A stretch of DNA of 22,975 nucleotides from Fimenecus sp045579305 (GTDB lineage Bacteria; Bacillota; Clostridia; Oscillospirales; Acutalibacteraceae). The notes under the pieces are model-generated. The model did not search any database and was not told where the DNA came from. It was given only the letters and a program-made list of their open reading frames with translations. How positions within the stretch are numbered: position 1 is the stretch's first letter; every line of letters starts with the position of its first letter. The DNA is taken from assembly GCA_045579305.1 (NCBI GenBank), contig JAZNLY010000091.1:1-22975 (forward strand), written 5' to 3'. Below are positions 14,057-22,595 of this stretch, one piece after another. The position numbers and the translations under genes were made by a program.

Positions 14057-16128
14057 TGTGCTTTGAAATTATGTCAAGTCCTATGAAAATAGGTTCTTGT
14101 GAAATAAAAAACAGAATAGTTCTCCCACCTATGCTTATGGGATTCGGTCAGTTTGATGGCAGACCAACTGAAAAACTGATGGACTACTACGAAGAAAGAG
14201 CAAAGGGTGGTTGTGGTCTTATTATGACCGAAATCACAAGAGTCAATGACCAGACCGGCTCTGCTGCTTTTGCTCAGCTTGCAGCAAGTCACGATTATCA
14301 CATTGAACCACTTCGTGAATTGGCTGAAAGAATTCATCGTCACGATGCAAAAATCTTCATTCAGCTTCACCATCCGGGTAGACAGAATGTAGGTCTTTTA
14401 GTTGGTACTGTACCACTCAGTATTCAGCTTGAAAAACTTACAAAAGGACTTTACGGTAAACTTCTTTATAAAATGACACCTGCCGTTGGTCCTACTCTTC
14501 TGAAAAATGACATTGTTCCATCGAGTGTTGCACCATCAAAATGTCCTCCTGCATATTTTGCAGCAGGCAGGGTAAGAGCTCTCAGATATAAAGAAATAAA
14601 AGAACTTGAACAACAGTTTATCGATGCTGCTGAAAGAGTAAAAAAAGCAGGTTGTGATGGTGTTGAACTCCATGCGTCACATGGCTATCTTTTACAACAA
14701 TTCTTAAGCCCATATACAAACCAGAGAACTGACGAATATGGCGGAAGCCTTGAAAACAGAATGAGATTTCTGCTTAATATTCTTCGTGGCATCAAAGAAA
14801 GATGTGGAAAAGATTTCCCGGTTGTTGTTCGTCTTACTGCCGACGAATGTTATGAAATGGTTGGTCAGAAAGGTAAGGGCTACACTCTCGAAGATGGTAT
14901 AAAAATCGCAAAAGCACTTGAACAGAACGGTGCAGATGCCATTGATGTTTCTTCTGCAGGTTATGATGCCTTCAACTATTGGCTTGAGCCCGTCTCTTTT
15001 GAGCCTGGTTGGCGAAAATATATGGCAAAGGCCATTAAGGATGCGGTTTCTATTCCTGTTATGGCCGCAAACCTCATCCGTTCACCTGAACAAGCCGAGC
15101 AACAGCTCAAGGATGGCATTCAGGATTTTGTTTCTCTTGGTCGTCCACAAATTGCAGACCCCTATTGGGCAAACAAAGCACTTAATGGTGGCACAATTAA
15201 GCGTTGTATCTGTTGTCTTAACTGTATTGAGTCCATGCAGAATAACGCCTACATCGGCTCTCATGGTGAATGTTCCGTTAACCCGTTTGTCGGTCACGAA
15301 GGTGAAAAGCTCATAAAAGACGGAAACGGAAGAAATGTTGCAGTAATTGGTGCAGGTCCTGCAGGACTTATGGCATCTGAAATTCTTGCAAGACGAGGTT
15401 TTAATGTCACTCTTTTTGAAAAGAATGAAAAAGCAGGTGGACAAATTATCCTTGCTGCTGCACCACCAAAGAAGGACAAAACAATGTGGTTTGTTGAAGA
15501 TTTGGTTAACACTTGTGAAGATTTGGGCGTAAGTATTCTTCTTAATACGCCTGCAACAGTTGATAAAATAAAAGAACTTAATCCTTACGCTGTAATTGTC
15601 GCAACAGGCAGTAACCCAATTAAACCAAAATTTAATGGTAATTACGATTCGGATAAAGTTCTTACTTTTGAAGACATTTTAAATGGCAACGTTGCACTGC
15701 AAAACAAAAAGGTTGCTCTTATCGGTTCAGGTATGACAGGTCTTGAAACTGCACACACTCTTACAGAAAATGGTTGCGATGTGACGGTTGTAGAAATGGC
15801 AAAGGAAATTGCTCCTGGCACATGGATGCAACATAAAGATGATGTGATACCACATCTTGAAAAAGCAAACACCAAGTTTATGTTAGGTGAAAAACTCTGT
15901 GAAATCGGTGATGGCTACATAATCACTGAAAATGTAAAGAATAAAAAGACTTCAAAAGTTGATGCAGAATATGTTGTTCTTGCTCTTGGCTCAAAACCTG
16001 AAAATCAGGTTGCTGAAGAAATGAAAAAAGGTGGCTTCAGTCCATATGTAATTGGTGACAGTAAAAAGGTCGGAAGAATTGCAGACGCAACAAAAGATGC
16101 ATACAACGTTGCAATTTCAATTAAATAA
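14056..16128 (+). CDS. FMN/4Fe-4S/FAD oxidoreductase (old yellow enzyme / 2,4-dienoyl-CoA reductase family)
   Basis: The product has 690 residues and three parts. Residues 1-~370 are an old-yellow-enzyme TIM barrel binding FMN, with the signature around His206 and His209 ending in NQRTDEYGGSLENR. The Fe-S site is Cys384, Cys387, Cys390 and Cys406, a C-x2-C-x2-C spacing as in trimethylamine dehydrogenase, with an extra Cys386. The C-terminal half binds FAD (GAGPAG, 432-437) and NAD(P)H (GSGMTG, 557-562). Electrons should pass NAD(P)H > FAD > Fe-S > FMN to reduce an activated C=C bond, as in enoate reductase, FadH and the bile-acid enzymes BaiCD/BaiH. Substrate is open. An insert of about 50 residues after the QLHHPGRQ motif may shape the pocket. 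It starts on the stop codon of the SDR gene. Confidence 0.93.
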   Translation: MCFEIMSSPMKIGSCEIKNRIVLPPMLMGFGQFDGRPTEKLMDYYEERAKGGCGLIMTEITRVNDQTGSAAFAQLAASHDYHIEPLRELAERIHRHDAKIFIQLHHPGRQNVGLLVGTVPLSIQLEKLTKGLYGKLLYKMTPAVGPTLLKNDIVPSSVAPSKCPPAYFAAGRVRALRYKEIKELEQQFIDAAERVKKAGCDGVELHASHGYLLQQFLSPYTNQRTDEYGGSLENRMRFLLNILRGIKERCGKDFPVVVRLTADECYEMVGQKGKGYTLEDGIKIAKALEQNGADAIDVSSAGYDAFNYWLEPVSFEPGWRKYMAKAIKDAVSIPVMAANLIRSPEQAEQQLKDGIQDFVSLGRPQIADPYWANKALNGGTIKRCICCLNCIESMQNNAYIGSHGECSVNPFVGHEGEKLIKDGNGRNVAVIGAGPAGLMASEILARRGFNVTLFEKNEKAGGQIILAAAPPKKDKTMWFVEDLVNTCEDLGVSILLNTPATVDKIKELNPYAVIVATGSNPIKPKFNGNYDSDKVLTFEDILNGNVALQNKKVALIGSGMTGLETAHTLTENGCDVTVVEMAKEIAPGTWMQHKDDVIPHLEKANTKFMLGEKLCEIGDGYIITENVKNKKTSKVDAEYVVLALGSKPENQVAEEMKKGGFSPYVIGDSKKVGRIADATKDAYNVAISIK

Positions 16129-16132
16129 ATAT

Positions 16133-16170
16133 AAAAAAGGACGGTTCATAATGAATCGTCCTTATTTTTT
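16133..16170. terminator. Strong bidirectional terminator
   Basis: Arms 16137-16149 and 16151-16163 pair over 13 positions with one G-T, in practice leaving a small loop. A six-A run precedes and a six-T run follows, so it can end both the flavin reductase (+) and the ybaK-like gene (-). Confidence 0.92.
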
Positions 16171-16181
16171 GGATTTTGCAC

Positions 16182-16652
16182 TTATTCAATTGGTTTTGAA
16201 ACCTCTACCCATTCTTTATAGTTTGAGTATTTTTCCAATTCAGGAATTGTAAGTTCAATAGCACTGTTACTACCACCTACTGCAGGGAAAACCGTTTCGA
16301 ATCGTTTCATTGATGTATCAAGATAAACATCAACACCATCTTTAATACCAAACGGACAAACACCGCCAATCTGATGACCTACATATTCTTCAAGCTGGTC
16401 AGGTGACATCATTTTTGCTTTTGTGTGGAATTGTGCTTTATATTTAGAATTGTCAACCTTTACATCTCCTGCCATAAGGATAAGAATTGGCTGTTCACCA
16501 ACCATAAATGAAAGTGTTTTTGCAATTCTTGCTCCCTCAACACCTAAAGCCTGAGCTGCAAGTTCAACGGTTGCACTTGAAACTTCGAATTCCTGAACTC
16601 TGTCTTCCATCCCGAATTGACGGAAATATTCTCTGCCTTTTTCTATAGACAT
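16182..16652 (-). CDS. YbaK/ProX-type aminoacyl-tRNA editing domain protein
   Basis: This 156-residue stand-alone domain matches the YbaK/EbsC/ProX family. It has the conserved Lys45 in AKTLSF, AGDVKVD (61-67), the GGVCPFG loop (96-102), and the late VGGSNSAIEL segment. Such proteins hydrolyse mischarged tRNA, for example Cys-tRNA(Pro) or Ala-tRNA(Pro); which one applies here cannot be said. AGGTG lies 7 bases before the ATG. It sits downstream of the inositol operon, separated from iolG by two palindromic repeats. I see no strong promoter of its own, so it may be read through from the operon. The functional link to inositol use is probably none. Confidence 0.9.
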   Translation of the reverse strand: MSIEKGREYFRQFGMEDRVQEFEVSSATVELAAQALGVEGARIAKTLSFMVGEQPILILMAGDVKVDNSKYKAQFHTKAKMMSPDQLEEYVGHQIGGVCPFGIKDGVDVYLDTSMKRFETVFPAVGGSNSAIELTIPELEKYSNYKEWVEVSKPIE

Positions 16653-16676
16653 ATTTTAACACCTACTCACTTAGTA

Positions 16677-16747
16677 TCATTCTGAGGAACAAAGTGACGA
16701 AGAATCTCAAAACATAACACAGATTCCTCGCTTCGCTCAGAATGACA
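16677..16747. repeat. Palindromic repeat family A, copy 1 (diverged)
   Basis: The left arm starts TCATTCTGAGG and runs to GAAGAATCTC (16698-16707); the right arm runs from AGATTCCTCG to CAGAATGACA (16747). The arms are inverted copies of each other with several mismatches. The same outer sequences occur at 17856 and 19514. It lies between iolG and the ybaK-like gene. Confidence 0.9.
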
Positions 16748-16769
16748 TTAAACATTAGATTATAATTTC

Positions 16770-16789
16770 GGCGGGGTCAAGACCCCGCC
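16770..16789. repeat. GC-rich perfect hairpin
   Basis: GGCGGGGTC and GACCCCGCC form a perfect 9-bp stem around a 2-base AA. It is all but entirely GC in an AT-rich gap, unlike everything near it. It directly follows repeat A copy 1 and precedes the iolG stop by ~20 bases. It has a T run only on the plus side (16796-16800), so it is not a classical terminator for the minus-strand operon. It is probably a separate dispersed repeat. Confidence 0.8.
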
Positions 16790-16810
16790 CTACCATTTTT
16801 ATTTTATGAA

Positions 16811-17818
16811 TTAGTTAATTTCTGAAAGCTTAACCGGTCTGCCTTCGTTTGCTGATTTTTCAGCAGCAAGAGCAATCTTAACTGACTGTAAACCTGCATG
16901 AATACCAACAGGAGTTTCTTTGTTGTTTACACAACAGTCAACGAACTGTCTTACTTCTTCTGCGAATGAGCCCATATATCTTTCAAGGAAGAAATAGAGT
17001 GGTTTTTCGCCTGTAACACCATTAGCATCTGCAATAACTGCAGTTGAAAGTGTGTCGTTAGCAGTTGCTACCATACCCTTTGAGCCGAAAAGCTCTGCTC
17101 TCTGGTCATAACCATACATAGCCTGACGAGAGTTGTCAATAACTGCAAGAGCACCATTTTCCATTTTCATAGAAATGATAGCTGTATCAAAGTCTCCATA
17201 TTCACGGATACCGGGATTGATAAGAGCGTCAGCGTAAACATAAAGTTCTTCAACATCACTGTTAGTAAGGAAGCAAGCCATATCGAAATCATGAATTGTC
17301 ATATCAAGGAAAATACTTGCTGCACAGTAACCAACAGGTGGTGCCTGTGGGTCACGGGATGTGATTTTAAGAATCTGTGCTTCACCGATTTTGCCTTCAT
17401 CATAAGCTTTACGTACTGCCGCAAAGTTATGGTCAAAACGGCGGTTGAAACCTACCTGGAATTTGCACTCAGGATGTGCTTTAAGAGCGTCTGCGATTTC
17501 AAGAATCTTATCAACTGTGTTTGCAAGTGGCTTTTCACAGAATACGTGCTTACCTGCATTGATTGCTTCAATAGAAATTGGAGCATGAGTGTCAGTTGAT
17601 GAACAAACAAGAACTGCATCGATGTCTTTATCTTCAATAATTTTTGTGTAATCTGTGTAGATGTTCTGAACACCAAAGCCTTCACAGAAAGCTTTTGTTT
17701 CGTCGTTCATAAATGGGTCTGCGATTGCAACAACTTCAGCACCCTTTACGTGGTATGTAATTGATTCAAGGTGAACTTTACCAATACGGCCAGCACCGAT
17801 AATACCGATTTTAAGCAT
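16811..17818 (-). CDS. iolG: Inositol 2-dehydrogenase
   Basis: A Gfo/Idh/MocA oxidoreductase of 335 residues. The N-terminal Rossmann motif is GAGRIG (8-13). The active-site set Lys96 (CEKP), Asp172 and His176 (DMTIHDFD) corresponds to the Lys97, Asp172 and His176 triad of Bacillus subtilis IolG. It oxidises myo-inositol to scyllo-inosose with NAD+, the first step of inositol catabolism. Here it is the last iol gene in transcription order, 149 bases downstream of mmsA, with a palindromic repeat in the gap. AAGGAG lies 8 bases before the ATG. Closely related dehydrogenases act on scyllo-inositol or other sugars, but the iol context makes inositol by far the best substrate. Confidence 0.95.
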   Translation of the reverse strand: MLKIGIIGAGRIGKVHLESITYHVKGAEVVAIADPFMNDETKAFCEGFGVQNIYTDYTKIIEDKDIDAVLVCSSTDTHAPISIEAINAGKHVFCEKPLANTVDKILEIADALKAHPECKFQVGFNRRFDHNFAAVRKAYDEGKIGEAQILKITSRDPQAPPVGYCAASIFLDMTIHDFDMACFLTNSDVEELYVYADALINPGIREYGDFDTAIISMKMENGALAVIDNSRQAMYGYDQRAELFGSKGMVATANDTLSTAVIADANGVTGEKPLYFFLERYMGSFAEEVRQFVDCCVNNKETPVGIHAGLQSVKIALAAEKSANEGRPVKLSEIN

Positions 17819-17855
17819 AATAATTTCTCCTTATTTAATTTTATAATTATGTTGG

Positions 17856-17931
17856 TGTCATTCTGAGGAGTGTTAACGACGAAGAATCTCCATAAAGGTG
17901 AAAGAGATTCTTCGCTACACTCAGAATGACA
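17856..17931. repeat. Palindromic repeat family A, copy 2
   Basis: Left arm 17856-17890 (TGTCATTCTGAGGAGTG ... GAAGAATCTC) and right arm 17904-17931 (GAGATTCTTCGCTACACTCAGAATGACA) are near-perfect inverses around a 13-base loop. It fills the gap between mmsA and iolG and would fold in the mRNA. Confidence 0.93.
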
Positions 17932-17967
17932 GTATAATTCTAAATTCTTTATTTAACAGGACACAAA

Positions 17968-19476
17968 TTAGATAGTTCCATCCCATGTACTAACATTAGT
18001 ATTAGATTTTTCTTCTTCGTCAAACCAGTGAGTTGTAACTGCCTTTGATTCTGTGTAGAAACGGTATGCATCCTTGCCGAGACAGTGAAGGTCACCGAAG
18101 AATGACTGCTTGTGTCCTGAGAATGGGAAGAAACCAACAGGAACAGGAATACCAACGTTGATACCAACCTGACCGCCGTCTGTAAAACGAGCAAACTGAC
18201 GTGCAAAATAACCGCTCTGTGTATAGATAACAGAACCGTTTGCATAAGGGTTGTCGTTCATAATCTTAAGACCTTCTTCGAAGTTCTTACAACGCTTGAT
18301 GCAAAGAACAGGTCCGAATACCTCTTCGTCACCGATTGTCATGTCAGCTGTAACCTTGTCAAAGATTGTAGGTCCGATGAAGTAACCGTTTTCGTAACCT
18401 TCAACCTTAACATCACGACCATCAAGAACGAGTTCTGCACCTTCGTCAACACCCTTCTGGATGTCAGCAAGAACCTCTTCGTAATGCTTTTTATATGTGA
18501 TAGGTCCGAGCTTTGATGTCTTTTCCCAAGATGGACCAACCTTAATATTCTTTGCCTGTTTAACAAGTTCAGCAACAAACTTGTCTGCAATAGCCTCTTC
18601 AACTACACAGCAAGTAAGAGCCATACAACGCTGACCAGCACAACCATAAGCTGAATTGATAACACCTGCAACTGTTCTTTCAAGTGCACAGTCTGACATA
18701 ACGAGAGCGTGATTCTTAGCCTGTGTCAAAGCCTGACAACGCTTGCCTGCCGCTGCTGCACGAGAATAAACCTTAAGACCAACAGGAGTTGAACCAACGA
18801 ATGTGATACCCTTAACATCAGGATGGTCAAGAATTGTGTTTACTTCGTTTCTTGAACAAGTGATAACATTGATAACACCGTCAGGAACGCCTGCTTCTTT
18901 ATAAATTGCAGCAAATTTCATTGCTGTTTTTGGTGTAAGAGATGCTGCTTTAAGAACCATTGTATTACCTGTTGCGATACAAGTCGGAGCCATCCAACCG
19001 AATGGAATCATTGCAGGGAAGTTAACAGGAACGATACCTGCAAACACACCAAGAGGTTCACGATACTTAACTGTATCATAACCTGTTGAAGCATCCATAA
19101 GGCTTTCACCCATCATAAGAGATGGAACCTGAGTTGCGAGTTCTGTACCTTCTTTTGCCTTGAGAACGTCGCCTTCTGCTTCGCCCCAAACCTTACCGTT
19201 TTCGCAAGCAACACACATTGTGAGTTCTTCCATATCACGGATAATAAGTTCACGGATTTTGTAAAGAATCTGTGCTCTCTTGATTGCAGGAGTTGCTCTC
19301 CAACCCGGATATGCTGCTTTTGCAGCCTCGATTGCTTCAAGAACTTCATCATTTGTACAGCAAGGTGCCTGTCCTACAACTTCACCTGTGCTTGGATTGT
19401 GAAGGTCATACCAAACATCAGTTTTTGAGTCTTTAAACTGACCATTCACAAAATACTGTAATTTTTCTACTGCCAT
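17968..19476 (-). CDS. mmsA: Methylmalonate-semialdehyde dehydrogenase (CoA-acylating)
   Basis: A 502-residue aldehyde dehydrogenase of the MmsA/IolA group. The catalytic Cys284 lies in GQRCMA. The NAD site GSTPVG is present, and the segment before it, QAKNHALVM, has the asparagine/histidine form of MmsA rather than the general-base glutamate of other aldehyde dehydrogenases. Most MmsA proteins have GGAKNH here; this one has TQAKNH. It converts malonate or methylmalonate semialdehyde plus CoA and NAD+ to acetyl- or propionyl-CoA, the last step of the iol pathway. AAGGAG precedes its ATG. It is flanked by palindromic repeats, 289 bases from iolE and 149 from iolG. In an iol operon it may equally be named iolA. 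Confidence 0.95.
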   Translation of the reverse strand: MAVEKLQYFVNGQFKDSKTDVWYDLHNPSTGEVVGQAPCCTNDEVLEAIEAAKAAYPGWRATPAIKRAQILYKIRELIIRDMEELTMCVACENGKVWGEAEGDVLKAKEGTELATQVPSLMMGESLMDASTGYDTVKYREPLGVFAGIVPVNFPAMIPFGWMAPTCIATGNTMVLKAASLTPKTAMKFAAIYKEAGVPDGVINVITCSRNEVNTILDHPDVKGITFVGSTPVGLKVYSRAAAAGKRCQALTQAKNHALVMSDCALERTVAGVINSAYGCAGQRCMALTCCVVEEAIADKFVAELVKQAKNIKVGPSWEKTSKLGPITYKKHYEEVLADIQKGVDEGAELVLDGRDVKVEGYENGYFIGPTIFDKVTADMTIGDEEVFGPVLCIKRCKNFEEGLKIMNDNPYANGSVIYTQSGYFARQFARFTDGGQVGINVGIPVPVGFFPFSGHKQSFFGDLHCLGKDAYRFYTESKAVTTHWFDEEEKSNTNVSTWDGTI

Positions 19477-19513
19477 ATTTATTTTCTCCTTAATGGAATG
19501 ATTGTTTTATTGG

Positions 19514-19600
19514 TGTCATTCTGAGGAGTGTAACGACGAAGAATCTCACAAGTTCTATTGTCTTATTAAAAAGAGATTCTTCACTACGCTCAGAATGACA
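19514..19600. repeat. Palindromic repeat family A, copy 3
   Basis: Left arm 19514-19547 and right arm 19573-19600 repeat the copy 2 arms almost exactly, with a different 25-base centre. Copies 2 and 3 are also both preceded by TTGG. It lies between iolE and mmsA. Confidence 0.93.
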
Positions 19601-19665
19601 TTATTGCAAGTATGGAAGCCTGCTCCTACAAATTGCATTTTCTAGTTTTACAAGATACCACACTT
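19601..19665. other. Spacer between two repeat elements
   Basis: This stretch holds no gene and no clear promoter. Part of it (GTATGGAAGCCTGCTCCTAC, 19610-19629) is GC-richer than its surroundings and may be a fragment of a third repeat type. Confidence 0.3.
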
Positions 19666-19767
19666 AATTTTTAGGTATTTTTTCGTTTAACAAGGCTTGC
19701 GAGTGAAGGCGTATGTAAGATACTCCGAACGAGCATAACGCAGTTAAACGGGAAAAGACCAAAAATT
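19666..19767. repeat. 102-bp element B with imperfect terminal inverted repeats
   Basis: The left end (19666-19691, AATTTTTAGGTATTTTTTCG...) and the right end (19743-19767) are inverted copies of about 25 bases with a few mismatches; both contain CGTTTAAC in their inner part. The 51-base centre is GC-richer. There is no coding capacity, so it has the look of a MITE-like or REP-like element. Its right end overlaps the iolE stop codon (TTA at 19766-19768 on the plus strand). Confidence 0.8.
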
Positions 19768-20659
19768 ATAAACCAGAAACCTCTGCGATGTATTTACGAG
19801 CTTTGAGTGCATATTCAAATGGATTTGCAATTGCTGGGTCCTGCTCTGCTTCAACAAGAACATATCCTTCATAGCCTGTTTCTTCAAGAACATCGAATAC
19901 AGGTTTGAAATCGATAACACCGTCACCGGGAACTGTGAAAGCACCTGCACGAACACCCTGAAGGAAGCTCATTTTTTCTGCCTTAACCTTTGCCACAACA
20001 TCAGGACGGATATCCTTGAGATGTACATGACGGATTCTCTTTGCATACTTCTTAAGAACTGCCATATAGTCTTCACCACAATATGCAAGGTGACCTGTGT
20101 CGAAAAGAAGACCGAAAAGTTCAGGGTCTGTGTTTTCCATCATTCTGTCGATTTCAGCTGCAGTCTGAACAACTGTACCCATGTGGTGATGGAAACAAAG
20201 AGCAATGCCCATATCCTTTGCAACTTTACCAAGCTTATTGATACCACTGCAGAGCATATCCCATTCTTCATCATTCATTACATATTTATCATCGAAGATT
20301 GAAAGGTCTGTACCCTGAATTGAGTGTCCCTGTTCAGAAATACCAACAACCTTTGCACCCATTTCCTTAAGGAATGTGATGTGCTCGATGAAGTCCTTTT
20401 CAACTTCTTCATAAGGTTTTGTGATAAGGAAGCTTGAGAACCAAGCATTGCAAATCTGCATACCACGGAGTTCAAGTGCCTTTTTAAGAACTTTTGTATC
20501 TCTTGGGTACTTGTTACCAACTTCACAACCTGTGAATCCTGCAAGTGCCATTTCAGAAATGCACTGTTCAAATGTGTTTTCTGCACCAAGGTCAGGCATA
20601 TCGTCATTTGTCCAAGCGATAGGTGCAATACCAAGTTTTACTTTGTTTTTGTCGAGCAT
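19766..20659 (-). CDS. iolE: Inosose dehydratase
   Basis: A 297-residue TIM-barrel protein matching IolE: N-terminal KLGIAPIAWTNDDMPDLG, then FHHHMGT, LFDTGHLAY, HVHLKD and VEAEQDP, which carry the metal and active-site residues of the family. It dehydrates scyllo-inosose to 3D-(3,5/4)-trihydroxycyclohexane-1,2-dione. Its ATG is one base past the iolD stop codon, and its ribosome binding site (AAGGAG) is inside the end of iolD, so the two are translationally coupled and their products act in consecutive steps. The last bases of the gene, including the TAA stop, coincide with the end of a repeat element; the protein end (EVSGL) still looks normal in length. Confidence 0.96.
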   Translation of the reverse strand: MLDKNKVKLGIAPIAWTNDDMPDLGAENTFEQCISEMALAGFTGCEVGNKYPRDTKVLKKALELRGMQICNAWFSSFLITKPYEEVEKDFIEHITFLKEMGAKVVGISEQGHSIQGTDLSIFDDKYVMNDEEWDMLCSGINKLGKVAKDMGIALCFHHHMGTVVQTAAEIDRMMENTDPELFGLLFDTGHLAYCGEDYMAVLKKYAKRIRHVHLKDIRPDVVAKVKAEKMSFLQGVRAGAFTVPGDGVIDFKPVFDVLEETGYEGYVLVEAEQDPAIANPFEYALKARKYIAEVSGL

Positions 20660-20660
20660 A

Positions 20661-22580
20661 TCAATATCTCCTTGCCTTATTTTTATTTTCTTCCTTCACT
20701 GCGAAGGCATCATTTACTTTTTCATTAGTTGAAACAGATGGAACACCTGTATGCCACCAAGCACCATAACCATCGGTCATTGATTTTGGAAGCACTTTAA
20801 TGTCAATAAGTGTTGAAACTGTCTGTTTCTGTGAATCCATAAGAGCAAATTCGAGTTCTTCCATTGTTTTTGCAGTGTATGTCTTGCAACCATAAGCTGC
20901 GGCAGCCATAGCAAAATCAATTGGAATAAGGTCGCCTAAAAGTTCACCATTATCATTTCTGTAACGGAATTCTGTTGCAAGATTACCGATGCCATTTGAC
21001 ATCTGAAGGTTGTTGATACAACCGAATCCACTGTTATCGAAAAGAAGAACGTTAATTTTCTGTTTTTCCTGAATACTTGTAACAAGTTCAGAATGAAGCA
21101 TCAAATAACTTCCGTCACCGCACATTGCATAGCTTTCACATTCAGGATGTGCCATCTTGCTGCCGAGGGCACCTGCGATTTCATAACCCATACATGAATA
21201 ACCATATTCCATATTGTATGAATAACGACTGTCTGAAGTCCACATTCTCTGAAGACATCCTGGAAGTGAGCCTGCTGCACCTGTACAAAGAGCATCAGCT
21301 GGAATGAGCTTTCTAATCATAGCAAGAGCTGCTGTCTGTGTAATTACGCCACCGATTTTCTCAACAAATTCAGGAATTGTCTTTTCATCACGAGCTTCAA
21401 TAAGAGGTTTGAAGTTTTCGTCATATTTATAGTTTGCAAGGAATTCCATTTCCTTGTCCCATCCTGCTTTTGCATCTTTGATTTCAGTTGTGTATGCTGA
21501 CTTGTAACCAGCTTTGCGAAGTTCATCACCGAGAGCAAGAATACCAAGCTTAGCGTCAGCAACCATCTTAACTGCATCAAGCTTATATGCATCAAAACGT
21601 GATGTATTGATTGTAACCATCTTGACGTCATCCTTGAAAAGTGACTTTGAAGCAGTTGTAAAGTCAGAGAAACGAGTACCGATACCGATAACAACATCTG
21701 CATCCTTTGCCATTACGTTACCTGCAGAGTTACCTGTAACACCAAGACCACCAAGGTTGTATTTATCAGATGAAAGGCAAGCAGTTTTACCACTCTGTGT
21801 TTCTGCAAAAGGAATGTTGAATTCTGCACAGAACTTTTCAAGTGCTTCACCTGCTTCTGAATAACGAACACCGCCACCACAGATTACAAGTGGTTTTTTA
21901 GCATTCTTAACTGCATTTACAACATCTTCAAGTTCTTCTGTTGCCACTGGCATACGAATGATTTTATGTACTCTCTTCTGGAAGAAACTGTCCGGGTAAT
22001 CATAGCTTTCACCCTCAACATCCTGACAAAGACAAATTGCAACTGCACCCGCATTTGCAGTATCTGTAAGTGCTCTCATTGCATTTATCATTGCTGACAT
22101 TAACTGTTCAGGACGAGTAATTCTGTCCCAATATCTTGTAACTGCTTTATAAGCATCGTTTGTCGTTGTTGCAAGTGAGTTTTCCTGCTCAAACTGTTGA
22201 AGAACAGGGTCAGGCTGACGAGTTGAGAATGTGTCAGCAGGGAATAAAAGAAGTGGCACATTGTTAACTGTTGCAGTTGCTGCTGCAGTAATCATATTAG
22301 CAGCACCCGGGCCGATTGAAGATGCACAAGCGATAATCTTTCTTCTGTTGTTCATCTTTGCAAAGGCTGTAGCAACGTGAGCCATACCTTGTTCGTTTTT
22401 GCCCTGATACACTTTAAGTCCACCCTTGTCAGAATCAAGTGCTTCACCAAGACCTAAAACAATACCGTGACCGAAAACTGTAAAAATTCCGTCAACAAAC
22501 TTTGTTTCAACGCCATCAAAAGACACATACTGATTGTCAAGGAATTTAACAAGTGCCTGAGCCATTGTCATTTTTGCCAT
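20661..22580 (-). CDS. iolD: 3D-(3,5/4)-trihydroxycyclohexane-1,2-dione hydrolase
   Basis: A 639-residue thiamine-diphosphate enzyme with the three-domain layout of the acetolactate synthase family. The ThDP/Mg site is GDGS (488-491, Asp489) to DNSGFG (Asn516). The central domain has VICGGGVRYSEA, and the N-terminal domain has the SSIGPGAANM and FPADTFSTRQPDPVLQQ segments typical of IolD. It opens the inositol-derived ring to 5-deoxy-D-glucuronate. It starts 15 bases after the iolB stop, with GAGGAG just before the ATG, and is coupled to iolE downstream. The length agrees with the family. Confidence 0.97.
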   Translation of the reverse strand: MAKMTMAQALVKFLDNQYVSFDGVETKFVDGIFTVFGHGIVLGLGEALDSDKGGLKVYQGKNEQGMAHVATAFAKMNNRRKIIACASSIGPGAANMITAAATATVNNVPLLLFPADTFSTRQPDPVLQQFEQENSLATTTNDAYKAVTRYWDRITRPEQLMSAMINAMRALTDTANAGAVAICLCQDVEGESYDYPDSFFQKRVHKIIRMPVATEELEDVVNAVKNAKKPLVICGGGVRYSEAGEALEKFCAEFNIPFAETQSGKTACLSSDKYNLGGLGVTGNSAGNVMAKDADVVIGIGTRFSDFTTASKSLFKDDVKMVTINTSRFDAYKLDAVKMVADAKLGILALGDELRKAGYKSAYTTEIKDAKAGWDKEMEFLANYKYDENFKPLIEARDEKTIPEFVEKIGGVITQTAALAMIRKLIPADALCTGAAGSLPGCLQRMWTSDSRYSYNMEYGYSCMGYEIAGALGSKMAHPECESYAMCGDGSYLMLHSELVTSIQEKQKINVLLFDNSGFGCINNLQMSNGIGNLATEFRYRNDNGELLGDLIPIDFAMAAAAYGCKTYTAKTMEELEFALMDSQKQTVSTLIDIKVLPKSMTDGYGAWWHTGVPSVSTNEKVNDAFAVKEENKNKARRY

Positions 22581-22595
22581 AATATCATCTCCTCA

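Noticed and set aside
16653..16810. Possible promoter for the ybaK-like gene inside the repeats (TTGACC from the GC hairpin with TAATGT 17 bases on).
   Set aside because: The -10 match is only 3 of 6 and the -35 is part of a hairpin; not strong enough to list.
17856..19600. Repeat family A considered as a CRISPR array.
   Set aside because: Copies are more than 1 kb apart, separated by genes, and are long inverted repeats rather than direct repeats with spacers.
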